This document shows positions 33,745 to 43,524 of a stretch of 64,000 nucleotides of DNA, in pieces. The DNA lies in NCBI GenBank assembly GCA_022606425.2, contig JAHDVF020001353.1, positions 1,550,001 to 1,614,000 on the forward strand. Direction: 5' to 3'. The notes under the pieces are model-generated. The model searched no databases and was not told where the DNA came from. It was given only the letters and a program-made list of their open reading frames with translations. Made by a program: the position numbers and the translations under genes. Origin of the DNA: Lepidostoma basale. Lineage: Eukaryota > Arthropoda > Insecta > Trichoptera > Lepidostomatidae. Within the stretch, counting starts at the first letter, position 1, and the number at the start of each line of letters is the position of its first letter.

Positions 33745-33945
33745 CAGCAAAGGTGGCCCTGGAGGAGGCGGCGCAGGTGGTGGAGGGGCCTGGGGAGGCG
33801 GCGTGTGCTGGCACGAGACCCTCGTGGTCGCTGTCTAACTTTGCTCCCCCGCCCCCGCAGCCCGCAGCGCAGGAGAGTGACTCCTGCTACGACTCCACCA
33901 AGGAGGTGGAGACCGTGCTCGCCGCGGCCAAGGGGCAAGACTGAG
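33745..33945 (+). CDS. lilli: Lilliputian, exon d (W-S-L-S-N-F region; 3' end uncertain)
   Basis: Acceptor tttgcag, again with a NAGNAG alternative. Reads AKVALEEAAQVVEG, then TRPSWSLSNFAPPPPQ and ESDSCYDSTKEVETVLAAAK. W-S-L-S-N-F fits the conserved W-x-L-x-x-F/W block that follows the SDS region in AFF proteins. The best donor is GAG|gtaaca after 33945, but the frame then meets TGA at 33942-33944. Two explanations: an extra G in GGGG 33932-33935 (assembly error or mutation), since one G fewer gives ...AKGKTE in phase 0, matching exon e; or use of a weak donor GAG|gtggag after 33905, also phase 0. Start well supported, end not. Confidence 0.65.
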
Positions 33946-34479
33946 GTAACAACCCAACACCGCTATTTCTTTAACTCACTTTAAGCCTATTCCTTTATTT
34001 ACCCTTTAAAATATTTTCTAAGCTTCTTCTTCCTCCTAAGAACGGCAAGAAAGCTTTATATATCGCAGGGGTTACACTAAAAATGACCTATTTCATCTTC
34101 TTCTTGCCATTGTGGTGGAAGGTTTGGCAGACTTTGTGTCATTTCCAGGGGCGCCCGGTGTTATGCCTAAGTTCTAAGCTACTTTATTGTTAATTTAAAA
34201 TTTATTTTGATTAAAAATTTGATATTTGGAAAATCCCCTAGCAAGGCAAAACATAACACTTTCGTATAAAGAACTTAATTTGTGGTGTCTTGACTTCTAC
34301 CAAAGATATTTTTATAAAGTCATATCCTAAATTAGCTTCAATGGGAGCGAAACCAGTTGGTACTAAGTGGTGTTAAAACATACCGGTCTCAAAACTAACG
34401 CATTCATCGATATTCAATTCTTCATGTATAGTAAAACAATAAATATTCTTGTATTCCTAATTACTGTTTTAATTTCCAG
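33946..34479. other. lilli intron d
   Basis: Short AT-rich intron. 34225-34262 carries a decayed foldback-1 scrap ('ccctagcaaggcaaaacata'). Acceptor aatttccag at 34471-34479. Confidence 0.5.
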
Positions 34480-35613
34480 ATGTTGTTGTCGGGTCTTTCG
34501 GAGTCGGAGGACAGTTCTGACGATAGAAGAACCAAGGATAGGCGCAGTATGGTGGGGTCCAGCTCCGAGCGCAGCCGCACCAGCCGCACCAGTCGAGGCC
34601 GCCCCCCGAGGCCCGCGCGTCCCCCGCCCAGCTCCCCCAGCGAGGACGACAGTCCGCCCCCACGCCCGGAGCAGCGCAAGCAGCGCGGCCGGCCCCGCAC
34701 CAAGCCCCAGGCCGAGGTGGACGCCGTGAAGAAGAGGCGAGGCCGGCCCCCCAAGCCCAAGCAGCCTGCGCCTCCGCCCTCCTCTTCCAGTGAGCGCTCC
34801 AGTCCCGTACAGTGGCAGTCCACCGACAGCGAGCCCGAAGATTGCACCCCCGTCGCCACGGACAAGAAGAAAAGCGATACGCTTCGCAAGCTCTTCTGCC
34901 CCCCTTCTGGCGGGGGGAAAGGCGGAGGCAAGGGGGGAGCGAAAGGGGGAAAGGGTAAGGGACAAGTTATGGTCATAGAAGTCCATTCCTTAGAACATGA
35001 GAAAGATGACGATATGCTTCAGAGGCGGCTCAAAGACGAGGAGGCTGCGTATCGGAGGTCGGTAGAAGCGGACGCTCACAGAAGGCTTAAAGAAGAAGAG
35101 GCTACCAAGAGAAAGTTGGAGGAGGAAACGGCCCTCCGGCGGATAAAAGAGGAGAACAACCAGAGGAGGATAAAGGAGGAGGAAGTCCTCCAGAGAAGAC
35201 TGAAAGAAGAGGAGATGAGGAGGAAATTGAAAGAGGAAGCGGCCTTACAGCGGAAAATAAAGGAGGAGGAGGCGTTGCAGAGGAGAAAAGAGGAAGAGGC
35301 GCAGCGGAGGCTGAAGGAGGAGGAGGCGGCCATGCAGCGGAGGTTCCGCGAGCTGGAGCGGCGCAAGGAGGAGGAGCTGCTGGCGCGCAAGCTCAAGGAG
35401 GAGGAGGGCCTGCAGCGCCGCCTGAAGGAGGAGCTCAAGCCCAAGGAGGAGGACGCGCTGCAGCGCCGCATGCGCGAGGAGGAGCCCCTGGCCGTGCGCG
35501 TGGACCTGGCGCGCCTGTCTGCCGCCTGCGTGGCGCGCATCAGGCGCGGCAAGCGCCCGCCCCCGCTGCCACCCGCCCCGCCTGACAAGAAGCCCAAGCT
35601 CAGCGCCAGACAG
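34480..35613 (+). CDS. lilli: Lilliputian, exon e (AT-hooks, charged helix, start of C-terminal block)
   Basis: The largest exon: 1134 nt, 378 codons, phase 0 both ends, open throughout. Order by exon residue: acidic LSESEDSSDD (about 6-15); three AT-hooks with GRP cores at 40-42, 70-72 and 88-90 (RGRPP, RGRPR, RRGRPPKPK), fitting DNA or chromatin contact; a Gly/Lys run (about 144-160); a 160-residue block of R-R-L-K-E-E-E-type repeats (about 178-336); then EEPLAVRVDLARL, corresponding to the conserved (V/I)-x-(V/I)-D-L-x-x-L segment of AFF proteins before the C-terminal homology domain. The exon is far more GC-rich than its introns. The charged repeat is much longer than I expect in the family. 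Donor CAG|gtaccg. Confidence 0.85.
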
Positions 35614-36375
35614 GTACCGCACTACACTCTTTATATTCATATCACGTACGGATCTATTTTGACATTTTAATGCAAATATGTCATTGAATACCAACTACAT
35701 ATAATGGCAAAAGCCTGTGTTTCTAAAGCTCACAGATTTTACACAAAACATGTCATAAAATTTCAATCTCAAATGTGGCAAAAGGTGAATGATATGTCAT
35801 AAATTGTCAAAACCCAATATGGAACAAATGATTGTATTAGCTTTTTAAAAATAAATATGTGTTAAAAATATTTATTGATTTAAAGTAACACTATCCGTAT
35901 TCGTGTAAGGATTCTTCTTCTTCTTCTTCTTCTTCTTCGATGGCCCTACAGCCCATATCGAGCCTTAGCCTCCAGTATTCTTTGCCTCCAACTCTTCCTG
36001 TCCTCCGCTTCGACCCTCCAATCTGACACTCGTAACAATTTCGTCCCATCTCTGCCAACTTCATCCTCCCATCGCAGCCTTGGTCGTCCAATTGGTCTTC
36101 TACCACCTGGGTGCCACTCCAGCAATCTTTTTGGGGTTCGTGATGACGGCATCCTCTGCACGTGTAAGGATTAGTGTAATTTAATAGAAAATCTTTTAAT
36201 GTTAAAATCCGAAAAATGACACGTGTGCTTTTGTCAAATGGGTATGGATATTCTCAATTCATTTATGGAAACTTCATTGTGGCATTTATTTCCTTACTAC
36301 GGATTGTTAAATGTCTAATTATTTATAATTTTTTTTTTTGTTCAGCCGACTGATGGTGGTGTGTGTCTGTTTCAG
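35614..36375. other. lilli intron e with LINE-E insertion
   Basis: 35925-36165 is a LINE-E 3' end on the minus strand: MPSSRTPKRLLEWHPGGRRP, GRPRLRWEDEVGRDG, KSWRQRILEAKARYG and an EEEEEE tail from a TTC repeat. The rest is AT-rich. Acceptor gtttcag. Confidence 0.75.
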
Positions 36376-36500
36376 AACCCCGAGACCACCCCGACCAACC
36401 ACGAGCGAGCGGAGAGCGAGCTGGTGCCGGGGGGGCCGCCGCTGGTCTACTACTCCTACTTGGAGCAGGGCCAGCGGGACCGCTTCTTCGACGTGGAGAG
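36376..36500 (+). CDS. lilli: Lilliputian, exon f (start of C-terminal homology domain)
   Basis: 125 nt, starts in phase 0 and ends with two bases of a codon. Reads NPETTPTNHERAESEL, then PPLVYYSYLEQGQRDRFFDV. The Y-x-L-x-x-A/G-x-x-x-K/R-x-x/F segment leading into the next exon's DHKYYLLEAKRLRDAA is the first helix region of the AFF C-terminal homology domain, which mediates AFF dimerisation. Confidence 0.85.
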
Positions 36501-37918
36501 GTACTACATATTCAGATATTTATTTATTTATTTATCAGCGTGGTTTTTAAGTAAGTTACGTTTTGATATTAACAAAACATTATTTTTACATGAAAGACCA
36601 CAGTTTTATTTACTTTTCCACATAATTACAACCAATATTAAAACAATTGTCATATCAAGCTTTTGTATTCTTTTGTGATAGAAGTTTGCCGCCGGACTTT
36701 TATTAGAGCGTTATAATGCTGAAGGTGACGATTATTTAAGCCAAATTGTCACATTGATCAAGGTCTCAGGTTCGATTCCGGGCAATGACAGTGTGAAAAA
36801 ATCACACTAACTTTGGTCCGGTAGAATTCAGATATATACTCATTATAGACTAGCTACCTATCACATGTCATGAGAATCAATAGCTAAAAAATGTATACAG
36901 TGATTGGGTTAAAATAACCTATTGTATATAAAAATTGTGAAAAGCAACAGAAAATTACCATATTTTTGAGAAAAAATAGTGTACCTAAAATATACAACAC
37001 TAGTACAAATCTTCACAAGTATGATAGTTTTACGAGGGCAGGCGATAGTGTGCGGTCAAGTCTTTTACGTTTCATAATTTAAATAAATGTAATGAATGGG
37101 TGGATTAATCCCATACACCCAACTATCCTATGGCGCTAGTATGCTGGCAGCAGCATAGCACCCCCTGGAGACAAGGACCCCGTCTTTGCTCCCTTTCTTG
37201 CAACCGCGTCCTTAGGCCGGGCAACACGCATTAACTCACACGCTCTCGCCCTTGCTATTGTTTGTACACTTGTGTCTGTGCCGCAATAAATAACTGTGAA
37301 CCAACCTGTGATTTTCATTTGCACAATCGAACCATGTATAATTAACTTTAATTAATAAAAAAGGTATTTTTTTATTTTTACATATTTCTCAGAAAGTTAC
37401 CTGAAGGTAGGGCAGTTAAAGGTCCAAGTGGCATCCGAAGAACCAGCAAAAATATTATACTTAAAATAATATATGCCGCAAACCAATCCCTAAGATTCAA
37501 ATTAAGAATAAAAAAAACATAGATTGTAAAATGGTTGGTGATATTGGAGTCTTCTTCTTCTCCGTGGTACATAGGGCCTCAAGGAACCTTCTCCACCCGA
37601 TTCTATCGCATGCCTGATGCCTAACATCATCCCAAGTGAGGCCTGCTGCCTTAACCTCGTCCTGCAGGGCTCTTCTCCAGGTGGCCCTAGGTCTGCCTCG
37701 CTTCCTCTTTCCTCTTCCTCTTCTGAGCGATGCAGGCTGGGTTATGTCTCAGAGTGTGACCGATCCACTGCCACTCCAAAACCTGGCATGTTCATAGGCC
37801 ACAAAGGTGCCAGCCACACCAATGAACTCGGGCTCTGTGGGCTAATAACCTGCAAGTTCTAAAATTAAACAGATGTTGGAGTATGAGTATGTTAATGAAT
37901 TATGTTTGTGATTTGCAG
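36501..37918. other. lilli intron f: SINE1, LTR-like block, LINE-G
   Basis: 36760-36960 is SINE1 (+), long form; its 3' part resumes at 37390-37500. Between them, 37090-37330 is GC-richer, ends in AATAAA and a purine-rich stretch, and looks like a solo LTR or other insert; boundaries unresolved. 37545-37850 is a minus-strand LINE C-terminus (LINE-G: GRPRATWRRALQDEVKAAGL, TWDDVRHQACDRIGWRRFLE, ALCTT), starting at a TTC repeat. Confidence 0.6.
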
Positions 37919-38188
37919 CGGGCACGACCACAAGTACTACCTGCTGGAGGCGAAGCGGCTGCGGGACGCGGCCGAGCGCGAGAACGACCTCCTGTGCAGG
38001 GTGATGCTGTACCAGGAGAGCGTGCTGTGCTTCGTGCAGACGGGCCGCGTGCTGGAGCTGGAGCTCGACACCAAGAAGGCCTTCACCATGTACCGCGAGA
38101 CCATGGAGTACATCAAGTCCATCCACAGCCTGCCCGCGCGCCACCGCGCCTCCCCGCAGTCTACGCTCAGCAAGCTCGACATCCTCAG
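37919..38188 (+). CDS. lilli: Lilliputian, exon g (C-terminal homology domain)
   Basis: 270 nt; acceptor atttgcag, donor gtggac, enters and leaves with split codons (phase 2). Reads SGHDHKYYLLEAKRLRDAAE, LLCRVMLYQESVLCFVQTGR, LELELDTKKAFTMYRETMEY and IKSIHSLP, then SKLDIL. The K-H-x-A/Y-D/Y and F-I/V-x-x-G-x-A-x-E pattern, with the Y-x-x-T-x-x-x-I-K motif, is diagnostic of the AF4/FMR2 C-terminal homology domain. This exon gives the strongest gene identification. Confidence 0.92.
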
Positions 38189-38927
38189 GTGGACATCTCT
38201 TCTCATTTCCCTAGTAGTTCCAACCTTGCTTGCAAACTATCTGAAAACAATTGGAAGGAGTTCTAGAAACAAATGTCCATAATTTAAATTATTATATGAT
38301 TGAGAGACAGTGTTGATTAATATACTGGGAAAACTAGGTAATTTTCTTAAATAAATCTCTTTTTTTTGCCTAATTTGATACTAATTGTTTCCTAAACAAT
38401 ATTAAATTTCATTTTGAAGAACCATTGCAGCTCAATAGAGTTTGTGAATTCGCTATTCTTGATTAATTTCCATTGCTTCCTCGTCGAAAAGACAAATTAC
38501 ATTCTATTCCAAATAGGTAGAGTTTTATAATACTTTTGTGCGGTAATTTGGAGCATATAATATGTTATAGATCCTTACTCTATTTTCTTGATTAATTTCC
38601 ATTGCCACCTTGTTGAAAGATAAATAACTTTTTATTTTATATGGGGATAGTTTTATAATACTTTTGTGTGGTAATTTGGAGCATAAAATATGTTATAGAT
38701 CCTCACTATATTTTCTTGATTAATTTCCATTGCCACCTTGTCAAAAGATAAATAGCTTTTTATTTTATATGGGGATAGTTTTATAGTACTTTTGTGTGGT
38801 AATTTGGAGCATAACACATATTATAGATCTTTAGTTCAATGCAATTGGTTTGAATTTGAAGGATCTCGATGAGGTGAGGCCATGAAATCCCAGTGATAGT
38901 GTAATGTTTGACCATCTCTGTCCACAG
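38189..38927. repeat. lilli intron g with 128-bp tandem repeat
   Basis: 38454-38830 is three tandem copies of a 127-129-bp unit: 'tcttgattaatttccattgc' starts near 38457, 38585 and 38714, and 'acttttgtgtggtaatttgg' recurs likewise. The second and third copies are nearly identical. Confidence 0.85.
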
Positions 38928-39024
38928 CATGAGGTGTCAGGCCCTGCTGTACCTGCGGATGTTCAAGATGTACAAGGGGGAGGTCAAGGAGTACTACAAG
39001 GTCTTCCAGGAATACTTGCAGAAG
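38928..39024 (+). CDS. lilli: Lilliputian, exon h (C-terminal homology domain)
   Basis: 97 nt; acceptor tccacag, donor gtaata; completes the split serine and ends in phase 0. Reads SMRCQALLYLRMFKMYKGEV and KEYYKVFQEYLQK. It corresponds to the 'L-C-x-R-C-x-S/A-L-L-Y-L-R-M-F-x-L-x-K' helix pair of AFF proteins. Confidence 0.9.
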
Positions 39025-39695
39025 GTAATATCCTCCTTCCAAATCCATAACTGCTAAAAATTACATTTTTATTTCATTTTTAAAAAGTGCAATTCAAAGT
39101 GTAAAAACTATCTAACTAACTAACCATCACGCCGTCTTTCCGAAGGGGTAGGCAGAAAGAATGGACCAACTAAATCAAAGTGTAACATTATTTTTATGAT
39201 TTGGTCAAGGAATTTATTACATTTTCATTTCATTTTATGAATATGTGGTGTTAATAAATATCATAAATTAGGCACATAAAATTGATAGCACCCATCTATG
39301 TAGATTAAACGAAACCATAGACCTATCATAGCAATGTAATTTCCATACATAAGGGCTTCTTTGCTTCAATGAATTGAACATATTTAATAATATGATTTTT
39401 ATAAATTTAAGGCATTCTTTTATTATTGTTTCTTGAAAAATGACAAAATAATTCATACAAATGAAAACATTTAAAATATATACGACCTTCGTGGCCGAGT
39501 AGTAAGTGCATTGACTGCCACCCCGAAAGTTCCGGGTTCGATTCCCGGCGAGGGCAGTGTGATTGTTACACTGTCTTTGGTCTGGTGTAGAATTCACGTG
39601 ACAGTAAAATGGCGATAGATTAGCTACCTATCACATGTCACGAGAATCACTATGTACCCTTTACATAATAATAATTGTTTAACGTTTGATTGCAG
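39025..39695. other. lilli intron h: LINE-A tail and SINE1
   Basis: 39113-39166 is only the last 50 bp of LINE-A, inverted, with the TAAC tail. 39482-39652 is a SINE1 with a good tRNA-like head: A box around 39492-39508 (TGGCCGAGTAGTAAGTG) and B box 39535-39545 (GGTTCGATTCC). Confidence 0.8.
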
Positions 39696-40011
39696 CCGGT
39701 GTGTCTGGAGGCGGTAGGCACGGTGTCCCCCCTGTCTCCTACACCTAGCCCAGCGGGCTCTGTAGGCTCTGTGGGCTCAGCGGGCTCGGCGGGCTCCAGC
39801 GGGTACGGCTCGGCGGCGCCCGCACTCACACCGCAGCACCTGGGCGGGGGCTCCAGCGCGCCCGGGGCCCCCGCCCCCGCGCCCTCCATGGCCGTGCCGC
39901 AGCCCGCGCACCAGGCCATGATCTGCCTAACCAAGTACTACGGCTTCCTGCACATCTCGCACGACCTCTGGGAGCAGGCCGACTCGCTCATACGCTCGCA
40001 CGGATACACCG
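39696..40011 (+). CDS. lilli: Lilliputian, exon i (Ser/Gly/Ala linker and dimer helices)
   Basis: 316 nt; acceptor attgcag, donor gtacta; phase 0 in, phase 1 out. Begins PVCLEAVGTVSPLSPTPSPA, then a Gly-Ser-Ala low-complexity stretch, and resumes domain sequence at MAVPQPAHQAMICLTKYYGF, LHISHDLWEQADSLI. The S-P-x-x-S/P linker and the following 'L-x-x-Y/H-x-x-W-x-x-A-D-x-L' helix match the second half of the AFF C-terminal domain. Confidence 0.88.
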
Positions 40012-40770
40012 GTACTAATATCATCTTTACCTTATTCACTTAACTAACACATTACCATGCATAGATTGGAACCGAATGACTTCGTTCTGACTGATTTATA
40101 TTAGCTAAAAAAGTAAAAAATATTGTTTTTGGATATCCTAAATATTCTTTTATATTTTCTAACCTTATGTTCACAGTTAACTAGAAAAAAAAACAAGGTC
40201 TTATGTGTGATTAATAAATATTATTTACTGGCCGAGTGGTTAATATTGTACATATAATAATAATAATAATTAGGCTAATTTGTATAGCGCCGTTTTCGTG
40301 AATAGCTCACCTCAAGGGTATATATTTTTTAAATATTTTCGGGGTTAAGAGTCGATATCTTGTAAGAATATTAGACGAGAGAAGGACCTCTCTACATCAT
40401 CCAAGGGAATAGGCAAAACCTGTAGATAATGTAACCTTTGATGGCGAAAAGTGAAAAGTTGCGATATTTCTTGTTTTAATTTTTGATTGTCCATTCTTTC
40501 GTCATTTAGGTTTAAAAAGGTAGTAAATATATATGACGCTTCATTGCTCTCATCCGGAAAACCCTGAAATATTCTTAAATATTCGCTAAACCCAGAAATA
40601 TGCTTTTTTATTCTTTACCAACTAGGGCTAAATGGTTCTCAAAACACAAAAAATACAGTGTCTTTTTGAAAGCTTAGCCCAGGAAAAAAATATGCTTGTT
40701 ATGTCATAATATTCAACTATATGTATTCTTTGACATGTGATAAAAATATATCACAATCTTCTTCTTTTTC
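40012..40770. other. lilli intron i, left part
   Basis: 40255-40320 is a CR1/L2-like LINE tail, inverted. The rest is AT-rich with nothing recognised. Confidence 0.5.
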
Positions 40771-43258
40771 TTAACCTTTTAAATGCCAGTATGTAGAAGT
40801 GAAGCTGTACCCAGCAGGCCATGAATTTTTAATCAAAATAAATCATTTTTAAATCTTATTTTTATAAATTAAAAACATTATACCTTGAAAGGATATTTAC
40901 ATGACTTACCAAATTTATTCAATGTGCGACGTATTTGCTTCCCTTCACTTAGATAAACGTATTTTAATTTTCCAGAAAATGTCAGGGTTGTCACAACTTG
41001 TCACATTTGACACATATGTATTAAGATCGATTGTTTTTTTTTTTATTGTAAACTAATATTTTTTTTTTGTTGAAAAAAAAATTAAAAGTCTTCTAATGTA
41101 TGGTATTGTTCGAAACACGGTTCAATGCAGAGAGCCACTTTGCACTGCTTGCACTGATACCTCGATTCTTTCCTTTTCTTTTTTGATAGGCATACTACAC
41201 ATCTGGCCGTAGGTGCTGCTTTTTTTGCAGTTGGAGGTAGTTTGTCCATAAAGTGCCTTTCGGTTAGACGTGATGGCAGATCCGCCTTTCTTTTCCTATG
41301 GGTACATTTCGAGGGTATATTAGGATTGTGTTGTTGGATCAGTTGCCTTATCACCTCCATCTGAAACTGTGCTAGCGGCACACGTTTTCCTGTTTTTTGT
41401 CGGTGAAGTAAATGGGCATTCAGTAATGCTAGGTCCATTAGGTGAAAGAATATTTTTTTATACCACCTCATTGTCTTCCGCGATGAGTGGACACTCGACA
41501 AAACCATATCAGATTGGTCAACTGCACCCATGTTCTTGTTATAGTCTTGAACACTTTCAGGTTTGATTATTGGTTCATTCCGGTATGTGGTTTTGCCTGT
41601 TTCGGTTAGAATAGGTGTATGAAGAGTTGTGAGCACACAAACCTCCCTTTTATCCTTCCAAATTTGGGTCGAAATGGTGTCGGTATGAAAAGTTTTCATT
41701 TCCCCCTTCTTCAGTTTTTCAGTGAACTTTGGCATACCTTTTCGATTTCTTCTTACAGTACCACAAGCATTCGTTTTCCGATCATGGAGCCTTTGGAGTA
41801 AAAGAGGACTAGTGTACCAGTTATCAATGTATAGTGTATGTCCCCTATCCAAATATGGCTCCATGAGTGTCATGACTAAGCTCCCCGATATGCCTACATG
41901 TGGATGTGGTACATATTCTGTCCTTTTCCCAGTGTAAATAATGAAGTTCAGAACATATCCCGTAGCACAGTCACACATTACAAAAAATTTAATCCCAAAA
42001 CGGCTTGCTTTTGATGGAATATATTGCCTAAATGACAGTCTGCCTTTGAATAGAAGCAAACTTTCATCAATGCAAATATTCATGTAAGGATACATATACT
42101 CTCCAAATTTTTTTTTTAAATTATCCACTATGTACCTTATTTTGAACATTTTGTCCCCACCTGTTTGCTGAGTGTTGTCACTAAAGTGGAGCATGCGAAG
42201 GATTATTTGAAATCTATTTCGAGATATGGTATCTGAATATATGGGGGAGTAAAGTAGAATGTCAGTTGACCAGTGGTCTTGAATTTTATTTCTCGAATTG
42301 CAGGCCATCAAGTGACACAAAGCCAAAAAAAATTATAGTTCCTCAATTGTTGTGTCAGTCCATTGTTTTAGCCTCCATGACAACTCATTGCCGTTGCTCT
42401 TGACATATTGGTACTGCTTATTTGTCTCATCACAGATGTAACTCATTAGGGTATTAGACATGAAAAGTTTGAAGAAGTCTACTTCCCTGGTTCCAACATT
42501 TTCAATATTGGAACCTGAACTTGCACAATCGAAAGTATTAACTTTGGGAATAAAATCATCAGTTTTCCAATCGAAAACTGGCATGGATTCGTCGATTAGA
42601 GAAATATCAGGAAAATCTTGTTCGTCATCACTAATCTCAAAATCGACATCACTGTCATCGGAATCCGCAGTACGGCCGGCATCTTCCATGAAATCTTCAT
42701 CCAGTTGTTCATGTCCAGATGTATTTGGTTCACCCTCCATTGTCGGCGGTCACAATAATTTACGTAAATCAAAAACACAGAAAACACATAGAGCAGAGTT
42801 GAAACACGAAAAACACAGTAAAGAAATATACAAACAACACAGAAAACACACAAACAAGTTAAAAAATTGATAATTGTTCTGCACAAGTATCGAAAACTAA
42901 CAAAAATCAAAAAATCATAATAAAATTATTGACGCGCGACAGATATCGGCAATATACGCGCGAAAATTGACAACCCTATTTTAGTGACTCTGTTGTCTGT
43001 CGAACGAAGCGCGTGGGTAGATCTCTATAAAATCGATATTATCAGAAAACTGTAATTTCATCTGTTTAGTGAAGTACTACAAAATCATCCCAATAGATGT
43101 CTCTGTGTGTTCCATATTTTAAATTAATAAAAAAACGGGACATATGTATGATACAGAGGCTCAAAGAAGAGCGAGAAATCTCGCTTTTTTTCTATGGCCG
43201 GCCTGCTGGGTACGGCCAAGAATGCGAGATATCTCGCTCTTGGCACAGAAGCGGTTAA
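40771..43258 (-). mobile_element. piggyBac-family transposon, near-complete, antisense in the last lilli intron
   Basis: Bounded by TTAA at 40771-40774 and 43255-43258, the obligate piggyBac target. The ends are imperfect inverted repeats: left CCTTTTAAATGCCA, right (reverse complement) CCGCTTCTGTGCCA. A perfect 14-bp sub-terminal inverted repeat GTACCCAGCAGGCC lies at 40807-40820 and, inverted, at 43200-43213. The right end also has two GCGAGAAATCTCGC-like palindromes (about 43170 and 43225). One transposase frame (next entry) lies on the minus strand. Confidence 0.9.
41082..42740 (-). pseudogene. piggyBac transposase with one premature stop
   Basis: The frame runs from ATG 42740 to TAA 41082-41084, 552 codons, a usual length for the family, interrupted only by TAA at 42333-42335 (codon 136), in frame. 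Acidic N-terminus (SDDSDVDFEISDDEQDF). The stop falls in the W-x-x-x-x-x-E-L/F-F-x-x-L segment opening the DDE_Tnp_1_7 domain. Family acidic residues are visible in ICIDESLLLFKGR, LYIDNWYTS and GAVDQSD, the expected D-D-D triad. The C-terminal Cys-rich finger is complete (RCVVCLSKK, CKQCKVALCIEPCFEQYH). Only one nonsense change is visible, so loss of function looks recent. Read-through or a sequencing error is also possible. Confidence 0.88.
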
Positions 43259-43399
43259 CCACCATGTGCGTACCGCTTGGGGTTCATTTATAATTTCTCA
43301 AATATTCCCAGATTATGCCAAAAGTTAGTAAAACTTTTGCATTGTACAGTTAGCATGTTAAATAAGAATAAAAAATAAAATGTTCTCTTTTTGTTGCAG
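43259..43399. other. lilli intron i, right part
   Basis: Short remainder of the last intron, ending in the acceptor tttttgttgcag. Confidence 0.6.
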
Positions 43400-43524
43400 A
43401 TTTTTTCATAAGCGTGGATCGTGTGTGCGGGCCTCTGACGCTCCACTCCTCCTTCCGGCACCTGGTGAAGTACGTGCGCTACGCCATCTCCATCCTCAAG
43501 GCCCAGTCGCGCCACGCCTCGTGA
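43400..43524 (+). CDS. lilli: Lilliputian, exon j, terminal
   Basis: Acceptor ttgttgcag; completes the split codon and reads DFFISVDRVCGPLTLHSSFR, HLVKYVRYAISILKAQ and SRHAS, with TGA at 43522-43524. The G-P-L-T-L-H-S-S-x-x-x-L-V-x-Y motif is the closing block of AFF C-terminal homology domains, and the protein ends where the family ends. The exon lies 141 bp beyond the right end of the piggyBac insertion. Confidence 0.92.

Noticed and set aside
33393..33938. 181-codon minus-strand frame with repeated IMSWVGVKT
   Set aside because: Product of the 27-bp minisatellite (multiple of three) read through into the antisense of lilli exon d.
34414..34986. Long minus-strand frames of 171-190 codons
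   Set aside because: Shadows of the GC-rich lilli exon e; the sense frame has the conserved domains and clean splice sites.
35076..35694. Minus-strand Ser- or Leu-rich frames
   Set aside because: Antisense of the charged R/K/E repeat; composition effect.
37090..37330. Solo LTR
   Set aside because: LTR-like composition and an AATAAA, but I could not fix TG...CA ends or a target duplication; left as unresolved insert.
39482..39560. tRNA gene
   Set aside because: Good A and B boxes but no acceptor-stem closure, and followed by the SINE1 body; same for 20815, 52368 and the SINE2 heads.
41369..41937. Plus-strand frames in the piggyBac element
   Set aside because: Antisense of the transposase frame.
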